Shown: positions 56,993 to 64,000 of the stretch, piece by piece
Position numbering within the stretch: the first letter of the stretch is position 1
Layout: every line of letters begins with the position of its first letter
Origin: Aphanomyces cochlioides
Taxonomy: Eukaryota; Oomycota; Saprolegniomycetes; Saprolegniales; Verrucalvaceae
Assembly: GCA_019828595.1 (NCBI GenBank)
Contig: JAHQRK010000001.1
Coordinates: forward strand, 2,728,001 to 2,792,000
Length of the DNA stretch: 64,000 bases
Reading direction: 5' to 3'
Program-made: the position numbers and the translations under genes
Notes under the pieces: model-generated
Told to the model about the DNA's origin: nothing
The model's database searches: none
The model's input: the letters and a program-made list of their open reading frames with translations, nothing else

Positions 56993-57517
56993 ACACAGTT
57001 CTGGACAATTACGATGAGATCGTGCAGGTGTAGACTGTTCTTACCAGATAAATGCATTTTCGTTTGGCCGTGCACAGTCTGACTTCCTTGTCTTGCTTCA
57101 TCACGGACAATCTTGTCGCTTCACTCTGTTGGTCTTCTTTGATTTCTGAAACTGGCCTCATAAAACCTGTAACCTGTAATATTTTATAAAGTCTGTTTAA
57201 ATTTATAACCTACCCTTTAACACCTGGCCTTTGGTAACTTCTATTTTGAATACTTTACTCAAGTTAAAAACTGTGCTCGACTTCGAGCCTCTAAAAAATA
57301 TGCAAGTTTGATCAATTATGTTAGTATTCCATTTAATTCAACATGTTTTGAAGAATATTTAACGTACTGGATGATTCTCTGAATTCTCCTCTATCGACAG
57401 TGGAGTGCGTGGGTGACAAGCTGCAGACTGTTGAAGATTTTCAAAAAATACAGCTGTATATGTGCTCGACTTCGGTCGTTTACGCTACTAGCTTACTACA
57501 TGCAATCTAGATCGAAT

Positions 57518-58930
57518 CTATGCGACGGAGCCAAGGATGCATTCAGTCGGCATCGTTCCCGTCGGATGGTTTGGAGGCCAGGAGAGAATCAATTCTTCCT
57601 CGACGCATTTGGCCTGCGCGACTGCCCGCTCGCCATTCGTGATGGGCCGAGTTAATGACGAGGGGTCCAAAAAGGACGTGATCATGTCCCCCTTGCCTTT
57701 GACGAACATGGGAGACCGCTCCTCCAAGCGCACGTGGGGACATTGACTCCTTAGAGCTGCTGCGGCGGCTGGCGACATGTTGATACGCTCGGCATGACTT
57801 GCGGTTTGCATGCGAGAGGCGGTGTTCACCGTGTCGCCAAACAGACAATAGTGAGATCGAGACATGCCCACGACGCTCGCCACGACGGGGCCAGTGTGGA
57901 AACCAACTCGGATGGACACATAGCCTTTCGATAGATCGTTCGGGTCCATGGGGACTTTGGATGCGGCTTCTACGGCATCGACGGCAAACCTCGCAACACG
58001 CAGAGTGTGGTCGTCCTGGGGCTCTAACATGCCGCCACAGCAGACAAAGACGTTGCCGATCGTCTCAACCTTGAAGAGACCATGCTTGGCCACGAGGTGA
58101 TCCATGGCTGAGTAGAGCGTGTCGATCATGTGCAGGACAGTTGTCGGTGGAAGTGAAGCGCAGATCTGTTTAAAGCCAACAATGTCGCTGAAGAAGACCG
58201 TGACTGGGTCGTAGTGGTCGGCAGGTGGCTTCAACCCGCGCTTGATGCTCGCAATGACATGGGAGGGCAACATTCCACCCAAGACTTCTCGAAGACGGAG
58301 ACGCAGCGCTTCCCGTTCGGCCAAGGTGTGCTTGAGGATTCGATTCTCCCGCTGGTATTCCAAATGGCCCATGATTTGACGTGCCAAGAGCGTCAACGTG
58401 CGCACATCTCCAGATGACACATTCCCCCGCGCCTTGGTATCAACGACGCAGAGCGAACCGATGGGAATTCCACTTGGCGTGATGAGAGCGACGCCGAGGT
58501 AAAACTTGACAATGCCTTGGCGAACAAACGGATTGTTGCAGAAATTCGGATGTTGGTCCGGAGCGGTGACGAGCAATGGCGTGCCGATGGCGCCGCCGTC
58601 GGCTGGATCGCTGCCGCGCATGCACTGAAGGCAGAAGATGTTCTCTGGCGGGCAATCGTCAAAGCTCACGCTCTCTGCGGCATTTGTGATCCCAACTCGC
58701 GCTCGCGTGAGGACGCGGCGCGCATCCCAGTCCACAAACGCGAGACAGCTAATCGGCATCGAGCAAACCAACGCCGCGAGCTCGACGAGCTCTTGGATCG
58801 CTGGTTCTGGCCGCGAGTCGAGCATGTTGTACGCCATCGCGGCTTGCTGTCGTCGGCGAATCATGGCGAGATGGAGAATGACTTTTTTGAAACGAACCTT
58901 CCATAAACTGTCGCCGTTGGCGAATCTCAT
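57518..58930 (-). CDS. Cyclase C: GAF + class III guanylyl cyclase with Asp-to-Asn at the second metal site
   Basis: A 470-residue intronless protein, GAF about residues 45-195 and cyclase about 238-410. Asp249 (VFFSDIVGF) is present, but the second metal-binding Asp is Asn293 (VETIGNVF; codon AAC, read directly). Glu289 and Cys362 (YCLFG) predict GTP use; Asn369 and Arg373 (NTASRM) are intact. The residues after the first Asp also differ (GFKQIC for GFTDIC). A homodimer should bind metal poorly; paired with cyclase A, which has both Asp but no Arg, a complete site could form. The ATG at 58930 is first; an ATG at 58864 (MIRRRQQAAMAYN) aligns better with cyclase A's start. A partial copy lies 3 kb to the right. 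Confidence 0.9.
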   Translation of the reverse strand: MRFANGDSLWKVRFKKVILHLAMIRRRQQAAMAYNMLDSRPEPAIQELVELAALVCSMPISCLAFVDWDARRVLTRARVGITNAAESVSFDDCPPENIFCLQCMRGSDPADGGAIGTPLLVTAPDQHPNFCNNPFVRQGIVKFYLGVALITPSGIPIGSLCVVDTKARGNVSSGDVRTLTLLARQIMGHLEYQRENRILKHTLAEREALRLRLREVLGGMLPSHVIASIKRGLKPPADHYDPVTVFFSDIVGFKQICASLPPTTVLHMIDTLYSAMDHLVAKHGLFKVETIGNVFVCCGGMLEPQDDHTLRVARFAVDAVEAASKVPMDPNDLSKGYVSIRVGFHTGPVVASVVGMSRSHYCLFGDTVNTASRMQTASHAERINMSPAAAAALRSQCPHVRLEERSPMFVKGKGDMITSFLDPSSLTRPITNGERAVAQAKCVEEELILSWPPNHPTGTMPTECILGSVA

Positions 58931-58940
58931 GGTTGGTTGC

Positions 58941-58964
58941 CCTCCTAAAGATAACTTTTGGAGG
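58941..58964 (-). promoter_or_regulatory. Hairpin just upstream of cyclase C
   Basis: CCTCCTAAAG (58941-58950) and CTTTTGGAGG (58955-58964) are inverted with one mismatch around a 4-nt loop, ending 10 bases before the first ATG. If transcribed, it could slow ribosomes at the upstream start and favour the ATG at 58864. Confidence 0.4.
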
Positions 58965-60667
58965 CGGCGCTTTTGATAGGACCTTCGTTGAAACGATCAG
59001 TCATCTCCAAGTTATCTTTGCCTCCATGATGTCTCGGTTGTTGCTTATCCTCAATATGGGGATCCACCGCGTGCAAGAGGATATTGAAACCCCACAGGCG
59101 AGACGACGGGTTGACATTCCATGGGCGTCAACACCGCCTCGGCGTTCACGGATTGCTGGCCCTCCAACGGAAGGAGTGAAAGAGCAGCATGTCAACCACA
59201 GACTTGATGAGAATGCAATCCTTTCGCTGTGATTCCGAGTAGACATAAGAGAGAGTGCTTCTTTTCTCCTTCCGATCGCAACATCGGTATGCATGGGTAA
59301 CAAGGGAGAGTATCGCAATTTCTGTCTTGTGACGCAAAGGATCTCTCAACCGTCTTGCGTCCACCAGCGACGTCCAGAAGATGCAACGAAGTTCCAATTC
59401 ATCGACTCTTCAAAATGCCACCAACATGACAGGGAGGAGATCTAGCTGGACGATCAATAGCGCCATTTACAGTCTCGGTGTTGGCCTTGCCGCGGGGTAG
59501 TGCAACCTTGGGATGACATGAAACGTCACTAGGACGCACGCGGATTTATACTCCACTTGCATTGTATGGCCTGGTGACGAAGAGTTTTTCTACCGTCGGT
59601 AGGACTGTCATTTGGTCGCATTGGTATGCTTTCCCTGTCGTCTGAGGGGTCTCATCATGCCGTTGTAAACATGGAGAGATAAAGTGGATGGTATACAATT
59701 GCTACAAAACAAAGGATGACCCATCGCGTTGAGCTTGACCACCCGGGTTGCTGTTATCGAAGACTATCAATAACGCTACGTGATCTCTCGACCCATGCAA
59801 AGCATTGGATCTCTCTGCCTCGTTGGTTCAGTAGATCGATCAAGCAACTCAAACGCCCATCTAAGTGGGGAAAGGTCTCCGTCATGAATTAGATCATGAG
59901 AGCTAGAGAGGATGGGATATGTTGGTCTCGCTGAGTGAAACAGTGCCGACGGCGATCGCTTGATAGAGTTGAGACCACGGACGATGCTTCAAGTGACTCC
60001 TGTGTGGTTTGACCACGCGTCGCTTTTCTGTAAAAGGATAAGACTAGAAGGTCGAGGTCAACATGATTGAGCAGCGCGGCCATGTTGGCTCTTATGTTGC
60101 GGTTACAACAAACAGTTATCACGTTGAAATTCTCATTGACATTTCAAGGAAACCAACCTCGTTGGAGGAAAGGGGGAGGAGGGGCAACCATATTTCTTCC
60201 ACTCGACCTAGTTCTCTCTCCATCCCCCTTGGACACAGCTAAAGCGAGTCTCTATCACTGGCCAAGTCGACGATCCTCCGTCAGTGGTTGTCGTTTCAGG
60301 CTAGCGACTTCAATGGCATTATCGTTGGAAAAGAAGCAGACCTTTCCAAGTTAACGGGGGAAATATCATCTCAAAGCATAACTCAGCTTAAGCTACCGAC
60401 CTATTGATGCAGTTGACGCCAGTGTCGCGCCTTGTAGGCCACGAGAGCATCATGGCTTGTTCCACACACTTGTCGAAATCGCGGTTGGTTTCTCCATACC
60501 AACGGGTATGATCACAGTCGTCGTGGCTTTCATTCGCAGAGTCAATCGAACGCCCTCCAGTCGTTCTTGTGCCATGCCAAGCTTCGAAATGGTAATAAAT
60601 GCAACATAACATGGTCGACGACCGTGCAGGAAGGAATGTTGATATCTCTCAAAGATTTTGGGATTCA
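58965..60667. other. Intergenic region between cyclase C and its partial copy
   Basis: About 1.7 kb with only short ORFs. No domain, RNA or repeat is recognised. Confidence 0.55.
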
Positions 60668-61281
60668 AATAGCTTACTACATGCAATCTAGATCGAATCT
60701 ATGCGACGGAGCCAAGGATGCATTCAGTCGGCATCGTTCCCGTCGGATGGTTTGGAGGCCAGGAGAGAATCAATTCTTCCTCGACGCATTTGGCCTGCGC
60801 GACTGCCCGCTCGCCATTCGTGATGGGCCGAGTTAATGACGAGGGGTCCAAAAAGGACGTGATCATGTCCCCCTTGCCTTTGACGAACATGGGAGACCGC
60901 TCCTCCAAGCGCACGTGGGGACATTGACTCCTTAGAGCTGCTGCGGCGGCTGGCGACATGTTGATACGCTCGGCATGACTTGCGGTTTGCATGCGAGAGG
61001 CGGTGTTCACCGTGTCGCCAAACAGACAATAGTGAGATCGAGACATGCCCACGACGCTCGCCACGACGGGGCCAGTGTGGAAACCAACTCGGATGGACAC
61101 ATAGCCTTTCGATAGATCGTTCGGGTCCATGGGGACTTTGGATGCGGCTTCTACGGCATCGACGGCAAACCTCGCAAAACGCAGAGTGTGGTCGTCCTGG
61201 AGGGTGCGGTATGTGCCTATTTTTGCTGGCAAACAAAAAAGATCCATTTATTGCTTTTAATGCAACACAAACACAATCGAA

Positions 61282-62190
61282 CTATCCCATTGAATGGAGT
61301 AGTACATCGGCTTTTTGGCCATTTCCAATTTGAGCTTTGAATTCCAGCATCAATATCTCTTTGATGCACGAGCTTCCAGCAACCACATCGAAGCAAGACT
61401 TCTGGGGGATAACTGGGCGTGGTAAATCAATAAACTGCGTACTTACTGGAGCTGATCCAAAGCTTCCCTGAAGCTCATCCATGGCTGTTGCAAATGCATT
61501 GGCCTTGGCCCACGCCTTTGCACACGGCTTATCTACCAGTTCTTTTTGAAATGATTCCCATATACCCACGAGAGCTGGAGGCCACTCATACGTCAAGACA
61601 AGAGTACTAGGATCTTCTGCGGTCACTTCCAAGGAACCAGACTGGATTCCCCACATCAATGTCAGTGCAACACCAACAAACCATTCGCGTGTAGAGCTGT
61701 CCATATAGGAGACAACGAGATATCCAGGGTTGCGCAGAGGCGTGTTCTCACTCGTGCTCATTGCACGCCGTGGATTCAAAGTGGGTGCAGATGACATTCC
61801 AAGCTGCGGAATATCACAATCATTCCCGTCGGATTCCACGATTGCTCGGGCAGTTTTATCTCGTATTGTTGAAAGACGTAGATCTAGAAAACAAGATTAA
61901 CAGAGTATTCATGCGGCCGACGAACAGTTTGCCATTTTGGTGTTGCGTAAATGCAAAGCAAAGACTTGATTGTTGTAGTGTTTGAATACTTCAGGAGCTA
62001 GGGCTCGTGCTTCTTGTGGTTCAGTAGATCCTTTGATCTTACCTTCTTCAACAAGGGACTGGAGTACTCTCTGGGCTTCGCAGTCGGCTGTCCAGCGTGC
62101 GGCCATTCCTCGAATGATTGAAAATGGCGAATTATCCGACATTTTACGGATACTTTGTGAATTCTCGCCCTTTTTCTGTTGACCCTCCAT
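61282..62190 (-). CDS. Accessory protein of the DDE_4-type element
   Basis: Two minus-strand exons, 61926-62190 and 61282-61883, separated by a 42-bp GT..TAG intron, give 288 residues with the frame continuing as TKMANYLRLSTIRDKTARAI across the junction. The N-terminal 90 residues, with ARWTADCEAQRVLQSLVEEG and an EVFKHYNNQVFALHLRNTK helix, resemble the DNA-binding-like second protein found beside Harbinger-type transposases in oomycetes. The remainder is not recognised. The reading frame is intact although the partner transposase is broken. An alternative ATG 16 codons in (MSDNSPF) is possible. Confidence 0.6.
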
Positions 62191-62800
62191 TTACAATATT
62201 TCGATTTTATTTTAAATCTTTACATAGAATTATTTAAATTTGTGTCGACAACGTAGTTATTTTAACTATAATATATGACGAAAAGTTGTCGAATTTTTCC
62301 AACATAGATGACTAGAAGTTCCACGTAGCTCGACGTGTGCTCGTTTGAGGTCGGATATCCTGGCTCCAGCAAAGTTTCTTCTCAAGAGATTGAATACTAA
62401 GGTTACTGAGGTTGTATTTTTCAACTTGAGAAGGAATGCAACGTCTATATCTCTCTGGTTCGCGAGATATTTACCCGTTAAGTACGTTATATTCTCCATT
62501 TCGTCGACTTTTGAGATCCAACCACACATACTACAGTTCATTCTGCTTGTCGATAATTATGGCATTATAAAGACAAACTGTGCGTCTATACCCTGGTGAA
62601 TTTTCGTGAGATGAAACATCACCGACGTCCCGCAGTTTCGTCTCAAAGTCATGTACTTTCTGCGCTAGTCAACAAAATTTGTCAAAATATATGACAAAAA
62701 AGAGCAAATATTGACTAAAATTTATGACAGTTTTATATTATTTTGTTGAATAATAAAATAAGTGTGATGCAAGTTTTATATACAATCCACCTGAGTCAAC

Positions 62801-63704
62801 ATGATGAACTGGAGCTCATTGGATCATATGAGTGAAATCGATGAATTAGAAGAAGAAATACACGACTCGGCCATGAGTATGCTCCGTCGAAATCACAACA
62901 ACCCGAATCTAACGGGCTGTCCCCGCCGTTTTCGGTCTCTGTTCGGAGTTGATCAGCATATTGTCACACTGTTATGGATCGAAGATGATCATCGCCCAAC
63001 TCAAACAGCCCCATCACATCTCTTGTGGACCGTTATGTTTCTCAAGGTCTACGCAACTGAAACAGTACACTCAGCAATAGCTGGTACCGATGAAAAGACC
63101 TTTCGGAAATGGGTATTGATGTGGATAGATCATATTGCTCATTTCAATGCAGTAAGTCCAATATCCACAGTTAACATCTCATACGTTCTAGATAGTGTGG
63201 GAACATGTCTCATGAACGCTTATCAGGGTGCGACTTTGTGTCCTTTGACGGGGTAGATTTTAGGATCAATGAGCCCCAGCCATTCGACGGATGTGGTATT
63301 CGCACAAGTTTCGAGGCGCTGGACTGCGGTATGAGGTTGCATTGTGCACACGGACTGGTTACATTGTTTGGGTGAATGGTGGCGTTCCCTGCGGTAGTTG
63401 GCCCGACATTACGCTTGCTCGCAGTGCTTTTGTGTATGCACTTTCACGAAATGAAAAGGCTTTAGCAGATCGTGGCTACTCTGGTGACGATAGATTTATC
63501 ACGCCCAACTCACAGCGTGGTACGACTCAACGGCAAAAGCAAATTATGTCTCGCCACGAAACGGTAAATACTCGATTGAAGCAATTTGGTGTCCTTGCCC
63601 AAGTCTTTCGACATCGTCTTGATTTGCACCCGTTATGCTTTCATTCTGTGGCCTACATTGTCCAAATTACACTTGAAAATGGTTCCCCACTTTTCAGCGT
63701 TTAA
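62801..63704 (+). pseudogene. DDE_4-type transposase, frameshifted
   Basis: The N-terminal half (from the ATG at 62801) is helical with a RRFRSLFGV segment. A likely intron at 63151-63191 (GT..TAG) follows HIAHFNA. The catalytic region is spread over frames: GCDFVSFDGVDFRI (first Asp), then WYSHKFRGAGLRYEVALCT and VNGGVPCGSWPD (second Asp), LADRGYSGDDRF, and HETVNTRLKQF with the final Glu. At least two frameshifts (near 63205 and near 63281) break it. It is recognisably a PIF/Harbinger-IS5-like DDE_4 transposase. Confidence 0.8.
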
Positions 63705-64000
63705 GTAATTGAGTCCTTTATGATAACCCATATATAGACTTCAATATGCATTGAAGACAGTCCCCAGAATGCTATTTCCCGCAGCCTCCTGGGGCTCTAA
63801 CATGCCGCCACAGTAGACAAAGACGTTGCCGATCGTCTCAACCTTGAAGAGACCATGCTTGGCCACGAGGTGATCCATGGCTGAGGAGAGCGTGTCGATC
63901 ATGTGCAGGACAGTTGTCGGTGGAAGTGAAGCGCAGATCTGTTTAAAGCCGACAATGTCGCTGAAGAAGACCGTGACTGGGTCGTAGTGGTCGGCGGGTG

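Larger units (their letters stand above)
48576..57480 (+). mobile_element. Pogo-like DNA transposon, interrupted by a Ty3 element
   Basis: The terminal inverted repeats AACGACCGAAGTCGAGCA (48576-48593) and TGCTCGACTTCGGTCGTT (57463-57480) match perfectly and are flanked by TA (48574-48575 and 57481-57482), the duplication expected of pogo/Tc1-mariner elements. Extra AGTCGAGCA-type copies lie just inside the ends, near 48606 and 57275. The interior carries a broken DDE_1 transposase (49238-50231 and about 56540-56992). Without the Ty3 element and its duplicated GGCTC, the element would be about 3.2 kb. Its right end is 38 bp from the 3' end of cyclase C. Confidence 0.88.
61201..63786 (+). mobile_element. 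2.6-kb DDE_4-type (Harbinger/IS5-like) element with two divergent genes
   Basis: Inserted in the cyclase copy with the 6-bp direct repeat TCCTGG on both sides (61195-61200 and 63787-63792). The ends are weakly inverted (AGGGTGCGG and, on the other strand, GGCTGCGG). It carries a broken transposase on the plus strand and a second gene on the minus strand, the two-gene layout known from PIF/Harbinger elements. The 6-bp duplication is longer than the 3 bp typical of Harbinger, so the superfamily is not certain. Confidence 0.8.
60668..64000 (-). pseudogene. Partial duplicate of cyclase C, split by a transposon and cut by the window edge
   Basis: 60668-61200 repeats 57488-58018 almost exactly, covering the C-terminal 160 or so residues of cyclase C. 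After an insertion (61201-63786) the copy resumes at 63787 and runs to the window end, matching 58013 onward. Differences seen are few: Val-to-Phe in HTLRVARF, Cys-to-Tyr after VETIGNVFV, and three or four other single bases. The Asp-to-Asn change at the second metal site is shared, so it predates the duplication. The insertion breaks the cyclase domain, so no working protein is expected from this locus, although the left piece keeps an open frame to 61247. Confidence 0.88.

Noticed and set aside
36414..60667. tRNA or rRNA genes in the gene-free stretches
   Set aside because: I looked for tRNA B-box-like GGTTCRANYCC sequences and cloverleaf-compatible arms and saw none that held up.

Overview
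This is eukaryotic nuclear DNA, most likely from an oomycete of the Saprolegniales (Aphanomyces/Saprolegnia type). The evidence is very short GT..AG introns (38-53 bp), compact genes on both strands, bZIP proteins with an oomycete-style basic region, GAF-domain fused class III cyclases, and a mix of Ty3, pogo-like, DDE_4-type and TA-inserting elements. The species is inferred from gene style only.

Layout. 1-19519: a head-to-tail satellite of about 1.42-kb units (13 full copies and one truncated copy; the array continues past the left edge). Each unit holds a 36-bp-periodic minisatellite and, on the minus strand, what looks like a decayed retrotransposon integrase. 19520-20331: AT-rich junction with a 35-nt palindrome. 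20332-25689: EDRF1-like and ECD/SGT1-like genes. 26870-29149: two paralogous bZIP genes, one intronless and one with four exons. 29461-32019: an ankyrin gene built of one-repeat exons (possibly broken), head-to-head with a Tubby-like gene. 32447-33373: an acidic/basic low-complexity protein. 33450-34368: riboflavin synthase with an unusual hydrophobic tail. 35240-36413: mitochondrial HMG-CoA lyase. 36975-41093: two paralogous membrane-anchored histidine phosphatases, the first broken, separated by two TA-flanked elements, one inserted in the other. 41242-41718: OPA3-like. 41743-43425: LAMMER/CLK kinase (minus).

44091-58930: three GAF + guanylyl cyclase genes (minus). Cyclases B and C are separated by a pogo-like element (48576-57480) that itself contains a chromodomain Ty3 retrotransposon (50683-56381). 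60668-64000: a recent partial duplicate of cyclase C, split by a 2.6-kb DDE_4-type element.

Most notable: cyclase A has both metal-binding Asp but lacks the catalytic Arg, while cyclase C has the Arg but has Asn in place of the second Asp. These losses are complementary and suggest an obligate heterodimer, as in animal soluble guanylyl cyclase. Cyclase B keeps every catalytic residue. Spliced gene models were derived by hand from reading frame, splice sites and family conservation; none has been tested against transcripts.
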